Shown: positions 17,804 through 26,993, counted from the stretch's first letter. The stretch: 64,000 bases of DNA from Bacteroidales bacterium (GCA_017412115.1 JAFPYR010000069.1:62001-126000), one strand, 5' to 3'. The notes: a model not told the origin generated them from the sequence alone. Translations and numbers: made by a program.

Positions 17804-18211
17804 ATGATGGAAAACAGTAATTCGCTACAACCGTTAAAAATACCGGCAGCTTTTGATACGCCCGAAGTAGAACTCGACGTTCAAAACGAAATTTTTAAAA
17901 TTGAAGGTAATTCGTATCCGGAGAATCCCGTAATTTTTTACACACCCGTGCATCAATGGTTTTCACAATACGCCTTCAAACCACTGAAAAAAACAATTGT
18001 AAAAATACATTTCAAATATTTCAGCACGTCATCAACTCAAATCTTTTTTGAGATTTTCAAAATATTAGAAGACATACGAAATCAAGGCAACGAAGTGATT
18101 ATCAGATGGATATACGACGCAGAAAACGAAGAAATAAAAGAAAGCGGTGAAACTTATTCAACACTTTTTTATATTCCGTTTGAACTCATGGAGTTCAGTG
18201 AAAGCATCTGA
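17804..18211 (+). CDS. SiaC family regulatory phosphoprotein (DUF1987)
   Basis: The 135-residue sequence follows the SiaC pattern throughout: TPEVELDVQNEIFKIEG near the N-terminus, SYPENPVIFYTPVHQWF, then KYFSTSSTQIFFEI, VIIRWIYDAENEEIKESGE and a closing IPFEL. In Pseudomonas SiaC a threonine in the equivalent YFNTSS motif is phosphorylated by SiaB and this controls binding to a partner enzyme; the matching residue here is Thr75. The likely kinase is the SiaB-like protein at 5628-6770. It is a small cytoplasmic protein, alone on the plus strand between pheT and the LolC/E-like gene, which converges on it. Confidence 0.85.
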   Translation: MMENSNSLQPLKIPAAFDTPEVELDVQNEIFKIEGNSYPENPVIFYTPVHQWFSQYAFKPLKKTIVKIHFKYFSTSSTQIFFEIFKILEDIRNQGNEVIIRWIYDAENEEIKESGETYSTLFYIPFELMEFSESI

Positions 18212-18229
18212 AAAAAAAGAAGAAAACTT

Positions 18230-19468
18230 TCATTTGAACCCCATAACTTTTGCCGGCTGCATAACCGAAACCGCAAAACTCGGTATTATAAGCAAAACAC
18301 TCATTATCAACAATGTAGATAAGTCAATAGCGGCAAAATACCAAAGTTTGAAATCACATGGAACATAATCCACATAATAAGAAGAGGCATCAAGCGGTAT
18401 GAAATGCAGATAATGTTCGCTCAAAACCAATATCAAGGCTATTACATTGCCGATTACGATGCCCTTCAACAAAATATAAAGACTTTTTAAAACGAATATT
18501 TTTCTAATTAAAAAATTTGATGCACCGACAGCTTTCAAAAGTCCTATCATCGAGGCTTTCTCAAAAATTATTATCAAAAGGGCGGTACTCATATTAACAA
18601 ACGAAACAAAAAACATTATAAACAAAATCACCCAAACGTTCATTTGAGTAAGCGTTATCCAATCAAAAAGCTGACGGTTGTTATCCTTTACGGAAGAAAC
18701 TTTCATCATCGAACCGTCTTGAAGTATTTGATAACCAGCATATTCCCTAACCAAATCCGTCATCTCATCCAAAACAGAAAAATCGTCAATCATAACCTCA
18801 AAACCCGTTATCTGATTTTTTGACCAAGAGTTAAGTTTTTGAATATCAGCCATATCAACGAGTGCAAAAATTTTATCATATTCCTCCAAACCCGTTGAAT
18901 AAATACCAGAGACAACATATTTTCGCATCCTCATCGGCTGCTGAACAAAATATGCGGCAAAAGAATCTCCCGTTTTCAAATTCAATGCGTCCGCCATTTT
19001 TTGCGAAATCAAAATCCGCCTCGAGGCCACAGTATCAGAAAAATCCGGAAACTCTCCGCTGACAAGATTTTTTTCAAAAAAACTACGGTCATATTCCTGA
19101 GCCACACCTTTTAACATAGCTCCAAGAATTTGTCCGCCCGCCTTAAAAATAGCAGGCTTTAGAGCATAACGCTGAATATGCGAAATGCCTTCTTCGTTTT
19201 CGATTGAAGGATAAAAATCCTGATTGGAATCAATAGGCAAAGTCTCCAAATTTTCGCCCGATTCCCTATTAACAATATTAACACACGAGCCGAAACCGAC
19301 TGCTTTGTCCATAATCTGATTTTTAAAACCGATGATAACAGCAACCGAAACTATCATCACCGCTACCGATAATGCAACCGAAATAACGGCTATTTTTACA
19401 ACTGATGACGAAATTTTGCCGTTAGAGGCACCTATAAGGCGTTTCGCCATAAAAAACTCTAATCTCAA
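18230..19468 (-). CDS. LolC/LolE-like ABC transporter permease (FtsX family)
   Basis: The 412-residue inner-membrane protein has the MacB/LolCDE layout: one N-terminal membrane helix (about 25-47), a large periplasmic domain (about 48-265) and three C-terminal helices of the FtsX fold (about 270-300, 322-350 and 372-400). The signature region ASMIGLLKAVGASN lies between the last helices, where it contacts the ATPase. Lol-type permeases release lipoproteins from the inner membrane. No ATPase gene is adjacent, so the LolD partner must be encoded elsewhere. It has its own promoter, divergent from fabI. Confidence 0.88.
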   Translation of the reverse strand: MRLEFFMAKRLIGASNGKISSSVVKIAVISVALSVAVMIVSVAVIIGFKNQIMDKAVGFGSCVNIVNRESGENLETLPIDSNQDFYPSIENEEGISHIQRYALKPAIFKAGGQILGAMLKGVAQEYDRSFFEKNLVSGEFPDFSDTVASRRILISQKMADALNLKTGDSFAAYFVQQPMRMRKYVVSGIYSTGLEEYDKIFALVDMADIQKLNSWSKNQITGFEVMIDDFSVLDEMTDLVREYAGYQILQDGSMMKVSSVKDNNRQLFDWITLTQMNVWVILFIMFFVSFVNMSTALLIIIFEKASMIGLLKAVGASNFLIRKIFVLKSLYILLKGIVIGNVIALILVLSEHYLHFIPLDASSYYVDYVPCDFKLWYFAAIDLSTLLIMSVLLIIPSFAVSVMQPAKVMGFK

Positions 19469-19498
19469 TTTCTATGAAGTTTTTCGTGTTTGACGCTG

Positions 19499-19531
19499 CA
19501 AAGTTAAAAAAAACATAAAGTTAAAACCAAA
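19499..19531 (-). promoter_or_regulatory. Promoter of the LolC/E-like gene
   Basis: Minus strand TTTG (19531-19528), 21-nt spacer, TAACTTTG (19506-19499), 31 nt before the ATG. Confidence 0.65.
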
Positions 19532-19561
19532 AAAATAAACGTTAAGGAAAAATTAAAATTA

Positions 19562-19569
19562 TAATTTTG
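19562..19569 (+). promoter_or_regulatory. -7 box of fabI
   Basis: TAATTTTG, an exact TAnnTTTG match 28 nt before the fabI ATG. No -33 TTTG at the expected distance. Confidence 0.45.
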
Positions 19570-19597
19570 CGCCGTTAAAATTACGAAATACAAAATT

Positions 19598-20434
19598 ATG
19601 TACAATCTTTTAAAAGGAAAAAAAGGCATTATTTTCGGCGCATTAGACGAAAAATCAATTGCTTGGCATATCGCAGAACGCTGCTATGAAGAAGGTGCTG
19701 AATTTATTTTGTCAAACACTCCCGCTGCTTTGAGATTCGGTAGTCTTAAAGCATTGGCTGAGAAAACCAATTCAGAAATCGTTGCCGCTGATGCAACTAA
19801 TATGGATGACCTTAACGCTGTCTTTACACGCGCTATGGAAAAATTCGGTGGTCAGATAGACTTCGTTCTTCATGCTATCGGTATGTCGCTCAACGTTAGA
19901 AAAAATCGCAGTTACGATGATGTGGATTATAATTATTACACCAAAACAATGGACATTTCCGCATTCTCGTTCCACAAAATACTCCAAACGGCTTACAAAC
20001 TCGATGCTATCAAAGAATGGGGTTCGGTTGTAGCTTTAAGTTACGTTGCAGGTCAGAGAACATTCTACCGTTACAACGATATGGCTGACGCTAAAGCACT
20101 TTTGGAATCTATTGCAAGAAGTTTCGGTTACATTTACGGTCGTGACAGAAAAGTCCGCGTTAATACTATTTCGCAATCTCCGACCTTAACAACAGCAGGC
20201 TCAGGCGTTAAAGGTATTGACAATCTTATGGACTATTCTGACAGAATGTCGCCCCTTGGAAACGCTACGGCTGAAGATTGCGCTAACTACTGTGTTACGC
20301 TTTTCTCAGACCTTACCAAGAAAATCACGATGCAAAATCTTTACAACGACGGCGGATTCTCTTCAATGGGTATGTCGCAAAAGGCAATGCACGTTTACAA
20401 TGCAAGCCTTGAGTTGGAAAAACCTTTGGATTAA
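19598..20434 (+). CDS. fabI: Enoyl-ACP reductase (NADH), FabI
   Basis: FabI reduces trans-2-enoyl-ACP in the last step of each fatty acid elongation cycle. The 278-residue SDR enzyme opens with LKGKKGIIFGALDEKSIAWHIAE (nucleotide-binding loop) and has the FabI catalytic pair Tyr-x6-Lys in YNDMADAK, preceded by SYVAGQRTFYR. The C-terminal ISQSPTLTTAGSGVKG and NLYNDGGFSSMGMS segments are typical of Bacteroidota FabI. It is monocistronic, ending in a strong terminator. Confidence 0.96.
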   Translation: MYNLLKGKKGIIFGALDEKSIAWHIAERCYEEGAEFILSNTPAALRFGSLKALAEKTNSEIVAADATNMDDLNAVFTRAMEKFGGQIDFVLHAIGMSLNVRKNRSYDDVDYNYYTKTMDISAFSFHKILQTAYKLDAIKEWGSVVALSYVAGQRTFYRYNDMADAKALLESIARSFGYIYGRDRKVRVNTISQSPTLTTAGSGVKGIDNLMDYSDRMSPLGNATAEDCANYCVTLFSDLTKKITMQNLYNDGGFSSMGMSQKAMHVYNASLELEKPLD

Positions 20435-20463
20435 GATAATATATCAGCAACTACTACAAATAA

Positions 20464-20509
20464 AAACGTCCGCAATAAGTAACAACTTAAAGCGGACGTT
20501 TCTTTTTAT
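20464..20509 (+). terminator. Terminator of fabI
   Basis: AAACGTCCGC (20464-20473) pairs with GCGGACGTTT (20492-20501), with an inner TAAG/CTTA extension, followed by TCTTTTTATTT. Confidence 0.8.
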
Positions 20510-20518
20510 TTCTCCTCG

Positions 20519-21112
20519 TTATTTAAAACTCGGACAAGTTGAACACTTGTTGCTTTTCCTTGTAAACCAATGTTTCAAACCTATTGCAAAACCCATCGCG
20601 TCAGGGTTTTGATGCGTTACGCAAAACGATAAATCGTTGTATTTAGAAATCACATAATTATATTCTAATTCCGCACTCACCCAATTAATTGTATGCTGCA
20701 TATCCTTGCCTTTGTAAAGTTTTTCATCGGTATAGCCCGGTATGTTTGCCCACGTCTGACGGTAAAACGCCGTCGGACCGAATCCGAACGAAAGCGAATG
20801 TTTGTAAACCTTAAAAAGCCTGAAACGAATCATTATTTGCGTACTAAAAGCCATTTTCCTCATACAATCGATTCTAAAGGCTTGCACAAATTTAAAACTT
20901 GTAGCGGGCGTTGCGTAAAGTTCCACTCCAAGCCTGAATCCCGGCTCCATAATCAAAACTTTGTCCTCTCCAGGCATCGTTTCATAAATCGCAGAATTTA
21001 CTCTGCCACCGAAATCAAATCCCGGACCTATAAGCCCGAAACTGATGTTTTGCTGACCTAACACTTTGATAGTCAGTAGTATTGAGATACTCAATAACAG
21101 AAATCTTTTCAT
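20519..21112 (-). CDS. Putative secreted beta-barrel-like protein
   Basis: Family not recognised. The 197-residue protein has a signal peptide (MKRFLLLSISILLTIKVLGQ, cleavage near GQQ), then alternating strands rich in glycine and aromatic residues (ISFGLIGPGFDFGGR, SLSFGFGPTAFYRQTW, VSAELEYNYVISKY, MGFAIGLKHWF), as in small outer-membrane barrels. The last nine residues (SNKCSTCPSFK region) hold two cysteines in CSTC, which is unusual for a barrel end. It converges with fabI. Confidence 0.7.
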   Translation of the reverse strand: MKRFLLLSISILLTIKVLGQQNISFGLIGPGFDFGGRVNSAIYETMPGEDKVLIMEPGFRLGVELYATPATSFKFVQAFRIDCMRKMAFSTQIMIRFRLFKVYKHSLSFGFGPTAFYRQTWANIPGYTDEKLYKGKDMQHTINWVSAELEYNYVISKYNDLSFCVTHQNPDAMGFAIGLKHWFTRKSNKCSTCPSFK

Positions 21113-21163
21113 TTTTTATAATATACTTTCTTTAATAACGTATTAATAGTAAAAAAAATTTTT

Positions 21164-21171
21164 CAAAAGTA
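21164..21171 (-). promoter_or_regulatory. -7 box of the barrel-like gene
   Basis: Minus-strand TACTTTTG matches TAnnTTTG 52 nt before the ATG at 21112. The -33 element is not clear. Confidence 0.3.
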
Positions 21172-21235
21172 ACCGCTTTTCTTTAAAAAATTAAATTTCT
21201 TTTGTTAAATTTACGCTCTAAAATTTTTGAGGATT

Positions 21236-23176
21236 ATGTATACGTCAATTACCAACAGAGGTGTTTCCATAAAAAACAAGATGATAGAGAATTACTACAT
21301 TCTCAATCAAATTGTTCAAGGCATAGATACGGGCATAGTTATCATTTACGAAGAGAAACTTTTGCACATAAACAACGAAATGAGGAGAATTACCCGCCGG
21401 ACTTACAAAAGCATGGAATTCGACTTGATGAGTATCGTATGTCCGCCGTTTAGGCACAGCGTTTTGAAAGCATACGTTTCGGTTTTGAAAGAATATTGCG
21501 ACAAAAAAGAAATTTATTTTGACATAATCCTTCCCGACGGCTCATTAAAATCGGTAAAAAGCCGTATTGCAAGAATCAAGATTTTTGATAAAAACGGTAT
21601 TTTTGCCACCGTTCACGAAGAGTTTTCGGAGATAAAACGCGATTTCATCGAACCACTTACCGTAAAACTTTGGAGAAGATACCGTGCTGATTATGAACAT
21701 ATTCTAAGCAGTTTTTATGATTTTATAATTTTTATTGACAACGATTATAAAATAAAAAACATCAGCAAAAAGGTTGAAAAAATTCTCGGCTACACGCGCA
21801 AAGACTTTTTGGGCGAAAAAATCAATTCGGTCTGCAACGTTGAACCTATGGAAGATTTTTTGGAAGTTCTTTCTGGATTTCAGCGCAACGATTACACGGG
21901 CAGAAACCGTGTCGTAAAAAACTTTCAACTGACACTTACCTCAAAAGATAATATTCCCGTTAAATTTGCAGTTTCGGCATTCACGATAAAAGTTATGAAT
22001 TACATCAAAGGTTATTCCTTAGTTTTTACCTCGATTAAGAACCTTGACAAATCCAAACTTTCAGCCGATGAAATTGCCGCTAACATTGCTCACGAATTCC
22101 GCAGCCCATTAAATGCGATTATTGGATTTTCAAATATCGTATCTGACGAAAATTTAAGCGTTTACGAGCGGAATATGTATCTGAAATACATCAAACAAAG
22201 TTGCAATTCGCTTTTGAGCGTCGTTAATGATTTTTCGGATTTCAACAAACTCAATCACAACAAAATCATCATTCACAGAGATGATTTCAATATTAATTCG
22301 CTTTTTGAACAATTAGGCGCATATTGCGTTATGTACAAAAAGGATTATAACAAAACCGATATTCAAATAATCTCCTCGGTACAATATCCTGACGAAGAGG
22401 TTATCATAAATACGGACGAACAAAGAGTTTTTCAAATTATGATAAACCTTTTGAACAACGCTTTTAAATATACTGAAAAAGGTTTTATCAAATATCAATA
22501 CATAATAGACAACAACTTTTTGGTTTTGAAAGTTTCGGATTCGGGAATCGGTATTCCGAAAGAGAATTTAAACAAGATTTTCAACCGTCTGACGCAGTTA
22601 GATGTCAATAATTACAACAACGGTTCGGGACTCGGACTTGCCATCAGCAAAAATCTTGTGGAATTAATGGGCGGAGTAATCTCGGTAAATTCCGAAATCG
22701 GTATAGGCACGGAATTTTTGATAAAACTTCCTATCGGGAGAACCGAGGAGAAAAAAACAACTGACGAAATAAATGAAGACCCGGAATTTGATTTTTCAGA
22801 CAAAAAAATCATCGTTGCGGAAGATGCACAAATAAATTTTATTTTGATAGATAAGATTTTAGAAAAAACCGGTGTTAATATTCTTTGGGCGAAAAACGGC
22901 AAGGAATGTGTAGATTTGTTTTTGGAAAATAGGGACGTTGCATTAATTTTGATGGATGTTCAAATGCCGGTCATGGACGGTTTTGAAGCCGCCAAAAAGA
23001 TTTTGGAAATTGAACCCGATTTACCGATAATAGCGCAAACAGCGTTTTCGTATCCGGAAGAAAGACGGCGTATACTTTCAATAGGATGTGTGGATTTTGT
23101 CTCCAAACCTATTGACAGAACGTTACTTATACAAAAAATGGACAAAGCATTTAATCTTAACAAACAAGAGGTATAA
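21236..23176 (+). CDS. Hybrid sensor histidine kinase with C-terminal receiver
   Basis: The 646-residue soluble protein has, in order, a PAS-like region (about 15-125), a second PAS domain (about 148-260), HisKA with the phospho-acceptor His near 285 (IAHEFRSPLNAIIGF), HATPase with N-box INLLNNAFKYTEKG, G1 SDSGIGIP and G2 GSGLGLAISKNL, and a receiver domain (about 520-640) with phospho-acceptor Asp near 572 (LILMDVQMPVMDG) and the conserved KPID lysine. There is no membrane segment, so it senses a cytoplasmic signal. The first in-frame codon is a TTG at 21227; ATG 21236 is preferred. It ends 19 nt before the Na/Pi gene, suggesting cotranscription. Confidence 0.93.
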   Translation: MYTSITNRGVSIKNKMIENYYILNQIVQGIDTGIVIIYEEKLLHINNEMRRITRRTYKSMEFDLMSIVCPPFRHSVLKAYVSVLKEYCDKKEIYFDIILPDGSLKSVKSRIARIKIFDKNGIFATVHEEFSEIKRDFIEPLTVKLWRRYRADYEHILSSFYDFIIFIDNDYKIKNISKKVEKILGYTRKDFLGEKINSVCNVEPMEDFLEVLSGFQRNDYTGRNRVVKNFQLTLTSKDNIPVKFAVSAFTIKVMNYIKGYSLVFTSIKNLDKSKLSADEIAANIAHEFRSPLNAIIGFSNIVSDENLSVYERNMYLKYIKQSCNSLLSVVNDFSDFNKLNHNKIIIHRDDFNINSLFEQLGAYCVMYKKDYNKTDIQIISSVQYPDEEVIINTDEQRVFQIMINLLNNAFKYTEKGFIKYQYIIDNNFLVLKVSDSGIGIPKENLNKIFNRLTQLDVNNYNNGSGLGLAISKNLVELMGGVISVNSEIGIGTEFLIKLPIGRTEEKKTTDEINEDPEFDFSDKKIIVAEDAQINFILIDKILEKTGVNILWAKNGKECVDLFLENRDVALILMDVQMPVMDGFEAAKKILEIEPDLPIIAQTAFSYPEERRRILSIGCVDFVSKPIDRTLLIQKMDKAFNLNKQEV

Positions 23177-23195
23177 AAAAAAGTTTTTTACAATC

Positions 23196-24881
23196 ATGCA
23201 AAACATTGAATGGTTCTCTCTGATAACCGGCATTTTGGGTGGCTTAGTATTTTTTCTGTACGGAATGGATTTAATGAGCAGCGGTCTGAAAAGCGGATTA
23301 GGCGACAAGATGAGAATTATTTTTACCAAACTCAATAAAAACCGTTTTTCAGCGATGCTAACAGGCATTATCGCTACGGCAATAACACAGAGTACGGGCG
23401 CAACAACGGTAATGTTAATGAGTTTTGTAGAAACAAATATAATGCAGTTTGCCCAAACGGTTCCGATTATTATCGGGGCTAACATCGGTTCGACCGTTAC
23501 GGCTCAAGTCATTGCATTTGATATTGCCGGATATGCCATAATTCCGGTGATTGTCGGTTTTTTCATGAAACAATTCAAATCCAACGACAATTTAAGAGAT
23601 ACGGGTAACGCCATTATGGGTTTTGGTTTGGTATTTTTCGGAATGCAGTTTTTGGGCAAATCGGTTTCGGTCTTAAAAGATATTCCTGAGTTTACCAATA
23701 TGATAGCCTCGGCAAGTACGCCTTTGGTCGGACTTTTAGTTGGAATATTAGCGACCTGCATTATGCAAAGTACAGGTATGTTTACGGGTATTCTCGTGGT
23801 TTTTGCAAAAGAGGGATTAATGGGAATCGAACAAGCCTATCCCTTGCTCGTCGGCTCTTCAATCGGAACTTGTCTTTTGATTATAATTGTCTCGATAGGC
23901 ACCTCCGTCAATTGCAAACGGACGATGATGGCTCACGTTTTAACTAAAATCGTCGGAGCATTTGTTTTTATACTTTTAACACCGTTTATGGTAAGTTTCA
24001 TGGAATGGTTTTCCGCGGAGTTTGAAATTTCGCCCGAAAGACAAATTGCTAACTGCCACACGTTTTTTTATACCTCAGTTTCGTTTTTCCTGATAATTTT
24101 TTCTAATACGATTGTTAAAATTATCGAGAAAATGATTCCCGAAAAAATTACGACAGAAAATCTTCCGCATTTAAGATACATTGATTTCAATGTTATTTCG
24201 ATGCCTCAGTCAGCGATGGAATTATCAATTTCGGAAACGGCTACGCTTTTGAAATTAACTTCAAGGATTTTTGACAATGCGATTTCCTCGTTCATAAGTT
24301 ATGACCCCGATTCTCCGGCGGTCAAAAAACAGAATCAGAAAACTATGGACAATTTGTCAATAAAACAAAAGAAATTTGACTACATCGAAAACGAAATCCG
24401 TAAATATCTGTTCCGTTTAGGACGCACTGACACGGGCGATTCCACTACGCACAAAATCTTTGCGCTACTGTCAGCCTTAGAGCAGATAAAACGCATTTGC
24501 GAGATGATACACAGAAATTTCGTACCGCTTTACAATAAATTATCAAACCTTCCCAACACATTTTCGCAAGAAGGTATTGACGAGATAACATTCTATTACA
24601 GAGAGATTTCCAACCATTTTAAGGATTTGATTTTCTCGATAGAAAAGCGTGACCATGATTTTGTTTCAAGAGTGTATTCCGAAACCTCTGAAACAAAAGA
24701 CGACAGCGAAAAACTTAGAATTTCGCATTTAAAAAGACTTTGGAACGATCGTCCCGATAGTATGGCAACCCACGAAATCCATATCGGTTTGATAGACGAT
24801 TTGGCTGAAATTGTTTCGATTTTGTCGGAAATTGCATATTCGTTCCAAAAATCAATAATTTCGGACTCGGTAGAAAATTAA
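23196..24881 (+). CDS. Na/Pi cotransporter family protein with PhoU-like tail
   Basis: The 561-residue protein has about eight to ten membrane segments in residues 8-315, including the two duplicated substrate-binding signatures of the NaPi-II family (TQSTGATTVM and MQSTGMFTGI). A long helical, PhoU-like cytoplasmic domain follows (about 350-555). It would import phosphate, or export it as does E. coli YjbB. The frame extends upstream into the kinase gene, but ATG 23196 gives the typical membrane-inserted start. The preceding hybrid kinase may control or share its expression. Confidence 0.9.
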   Translation: MQNIEWFSLITGILGGLVFFLYGMDLMSSGLKSGLGDKMRIIFTKLNKNRFSAMLTGIIATAITQSTGATTVMLMSFVETNIMQFAQTVPIIIGANIGSTVTAQVIAFDIAGYAIIPVIVGFFMKQFKSNDNLRDTGNAIMGFGLVFFGMQFLGKSVSVLKDIPEFTNMIASASTPLVGLLVGILATCIMQSTGMFTGILVVFAKEGLMGIEQAYPLLVGSSIGTCLLIIIVSIGTSVNCKRTMMAHVLTKIVGAFVFILLTPFMVSFMEWFSAEFEISPERQIANCHTFFYTSVSFFLIIFSNTIVKIIEKMIPEKITTENLPHLRYIDFNVISMPQSAMELSISETATLLKLTSRIFDNAISSFISYDPDSPAVKKQNQKTMDNLSIKQKKFDYIENEIRKYLFRLGRTDTGDSTTHKIFALLSALEQIKRICEMIHRNFVPLYNKLSNLPNTFSQEGIDEITFYYREISNHFKDLIFSIEKRDHDFVSRVYSETSETKDDSEKLRISHLKRLWNDRPDSMATHEIHIGLIDDLAEIVSILSEIAYSFQKSIISDSVEN

Positions 24882-24898
24882 TTTTTTTCAAAAAAAAA

Positions 24899-24930
24899 AT
24901 TGATTATTCCGATATTATTTATGATATTTG
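24899..24930 (+). promoter_or_regulatory. Possible promoter of the lipocalin-like cluster
   Basis: ATTG (24899-24902), 20-nt spacer, GATATTTG (24923-24930): one mismatch in each box. Confidence 0.35.
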
Positions 24931-24967
24931 CAGAATAAAAAAGTTATTAACAAAAAAACATACGCGA

Positions 24968-25351
24968 ATGAAAAATATATTAAAAACAATTTTGCTGATA
25001 TGTTCAGTAGTTATGTGTTTAGGAATTTCAAGTTGTAGCAATCCTGACATTGTAGGAACGTGGAAAGTATCGGAATACAATCCGAAAACGCCTATGGATG
25101 AAGAAATCAAAAAAGAAATTTTTGAATCCACACTTGCAAACTGCGTTTTGGATCTCAAAGCCGACCAAAGTTTTTCACAAACGGTAAACGGAGTTACCCA
25201 AAAAGGCAAATGGGAACTTTTAGGCGAAAACCGTCAGTTGAAACTCACCGTTGAAGGCGGTAGTATCGTGATTATTAATTTGGAATCGTTGTCAGGCACT
25301 ACGATGGTTCAGTCTACTGACGACGGTACTATTACGTTCAAAAAACAATAA
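24968..25351 (+). CDS. Lipocalin-like lipoprotein 1
   Basis: A 127-residue lipoprotein with a lipobox ending GISSC (Cys23) and a small beta-barrel-like domain beginning DIVGTWKVSEYN, with LKADQSFSQTV, KGKWELLGENRQLKL and a last strand TITFKKQ. This matches the short lipocalin-like lipoproteins common in Bacteroidota. Their ligands are mostly unknown. It is the first of three consecutive genes with the same G-x-W-x-L core and lies 9 nt upstream of the second. Confidence 0.75.
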   Translation: MKNILKTILLICSVVMCLGISSCSNPDIVGTWKVSEYNPKTPMDEEIKKEIFESTLANCVLDLKADQSFSQTVNGVTQKGKWELLGENRQLKLTVEGGSIVIINLESLSGTTMVQSTDDGTITFKKQ

Positions 25352-25360
25352 AAATAAACA

Positions 25361-26392
25361 GTGGAAAGGATTTTAATAATTAATTCTCCTCTTGGCAAGG
25401 ATACAGCGCAAAAAATATCAAAAGTTTTAAGCGGAGAAAAATTTCTTACAACCTTAGGAGCGAAAACTTTGGAGGGCGAAAAAAGACTCCCCGACATGGT
25501 AATCGCCGTTATCGACAAAGAATCCGACAAGGACTCGTCAATGATAAAAATTATGAAAGAATGTTCTCAAAAGAACATAACCGTAATTTTGTTTGTATCG
25601 TATACTCCTGAAACAGAGAGTGTTTCGAGCAATTTCTTCTATGACGAACACATTTGGATTGATAACACCGAAAGTTTTGACGAAGCTAAAAAATCATTAA
25701 TCCACCTTTTGAAAAACGAATATTCTGAACTTTCAAAAAGGATTGACAGAAAACAGCCTCAGTCAAAAACCGTAAGCAAAAACCCCGCTGTCCAGACCTC
25801 AAACAACAAGTCAAAACAGTCTAACGTACAAGCCTCTTCAAAAGAGAATTTGTACAAAAACATTTTGATTTTGTGCGGAGCGGTAATCGTTGTTTTGCTT
25901 TTCATTTTGATAAACGGCGGTCTAAAACAGACGAACCGCGAGGCAGACAATTACAGAGCAAACAACAATCCGCAAAACTCACAAAACGGAGGTTCAGAGG
26001 TTAAAATACAACTTGCAACGCAACTCAAAAACAGCGAAAGCGATTTTGTAGGTCATTGGAAATTAAGCGATTATAGCGACAATCAGTTCCGCCGCACAAG
26101 AGAGGATAGTCTTAATTTGCAGGCATTAGTCAACGAATTAAAGACTAAGGCGCAACTTGTTTTCAACGCTGACAAAACTTTCCAAAGAATTGGATTTTCT
26201 GAATCACCCGAAACCGGCAATTGGGAATACGACCCGCAAGCAAGATACTTAAAACTTCAAGCTGCAAACGTCAATCAGTATGATGTGGTTCAAATTCAAG
26301 AGATTTCCCAAGCAAGACTGATTATCGTGGTTCAGGAAAAAATAGAATCGGGAGAAGTTTTAACGAAACTGACCTTTGAAAAAATAAGATAA
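25361..26392 (+). CDS. Membrane protein: alpha/beta N-domain, one helix, lipocalin-like C-domain
   Basis: A 343-residue protein starting at a GTG 9 nt after the preceding stop. Residues about 1-125 form an alpha/beta domain (RILIINSPL, MVIAVIDKE, ITVILFVSY strands) reminiscent of TIR or receiver-like flavodoxin folds, but I see no catalytic signature. A polar linker follows, then one membrane helix (about 168-186) and a C-terminal barrel-like domain starting VGHWKLSDYS, with KAQLVFNADKTFQR and TGNWEYDPQARYLKL. This places the lipocalin-like part outside and the alpha/beta part in the cytoplasm. The pairing suggests sensing, which is inference. Confidence 0.65.
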   Translation: MERILIINSPLGKDTAQKISKVLSGEKFLTTLGAKTLEGEKRLPDMVIAVIDKESDKDSSMIKIMKECSQKNITVILFVSYTPETESVSSNFFYDEHIWIDNTESFDEAKKSLIHLLKNEYSELSKRIDRKQPQSKTVSKNPAVQTSNNKSKQSNVQASSKENLYKNILILCGAVIVVLLFILINGGLKQTNREADNYRANNNPQNSQNGGSEVKIQLATQLKNSESDFVGHWKLSDYSDNQFRRTREDSLNLQALVNELKTKAQLVFNADKTFQRIGFSESPETGNWEYDPQARYLKLQAANVNQYDVVQIQEISQARLIIVVQEKIESGEVLTKLTFEKIR

Positions 26393-26398
26393 CAAAAT

Positions 26399-26956
26399 AT
26401 GAAACGATTATTTTTATACATCTTTATTTTGTTTTCGGTTAGTGTTTTTGTCGGCAGCTGCAATGCCGACAAAAACACTATGTTAATAGGAACATGGGTT
26501 CTAAAAAATACCGAATACGAAAATTTAGATCAGTTTTGCCGTCAGAAATATAACACTTTAAACGACGGCATCGACAATTCCATCAAAATGATTGACAAAG
26601 AGTTGAGTACTATTATCAGCAATGAAGAAAAGGAAAAACTGCGCAAGAAACGTCAAAATCTCCTCGAGAGCAAATCCGAGGTTAATTTAAAGCAAATCAA
26701 AGAAAGCGTTTTGAAACAAGCCGAAGCCTTGCGAGAGAAACAGACTTTCACGTTTGAAGAAAAAGGCAAATTTTCGATACGTGTTGAAAACGACGCTGTT
26801 AACGGCACGTATAAAATCCAAGGTGATACAATTTTAACTACAATAGAAAACCAAATTTCCGACATATATTTTATCAAAAAAATAGAACCAAATGATTTGG
26901 AGCTTTCAGTTTCACTTCAAGATGTGAAATTGAATTTAACATTGAGCAAACAATAA
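26399..26956 (+). CDS. Lipocalin-like lipoprotein 2 with helical insert
   Basis: A 185-residue lipoprotein with lipobox VGSC (Cys21). The core begins LIGTWVLKNTEYE, is interrupted by a charged helical insert of about 80 residues (KEKLRKKRQNLLES and following) and resumes with TFTFEEKGKFSIRV, VNGTYKIQGDTIL and a terminal LNLTLSKQ strand. It lies 6 nt after the preceding gene, so all three lipocalin-like genes form one unit. Function unknown. Confidence 0.7.
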   Translation: MKRLFLYIFILFSVSVFVGSCNADKNTMLIGTWVLKNTEYENLDQFCRQKYNTLNDGIDNSIKMIDKELSTIISNEEKEKLRKKRQNLLESKSEVNLKQIKESVLKQAEALREKQTFTFEEKGKFSIRVENDAVNGTYKIQGDTILTTIENQISDIYFIKKIEPNDLELSVSLQDVKLNLTLSKQ

Positions 26957-26993
26957 ACAAACAAGATAAACAAACAATCAAATCAATTCTTTC

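Noticed and set aside
25361..26392. A TIR-domain immune effector
   Set aside because: The N-domain strand order is only loosely TIR-like, with no visible catalytic Glu or BB-loop motif, and the C-domain is a plain lipocalin-like barrel.
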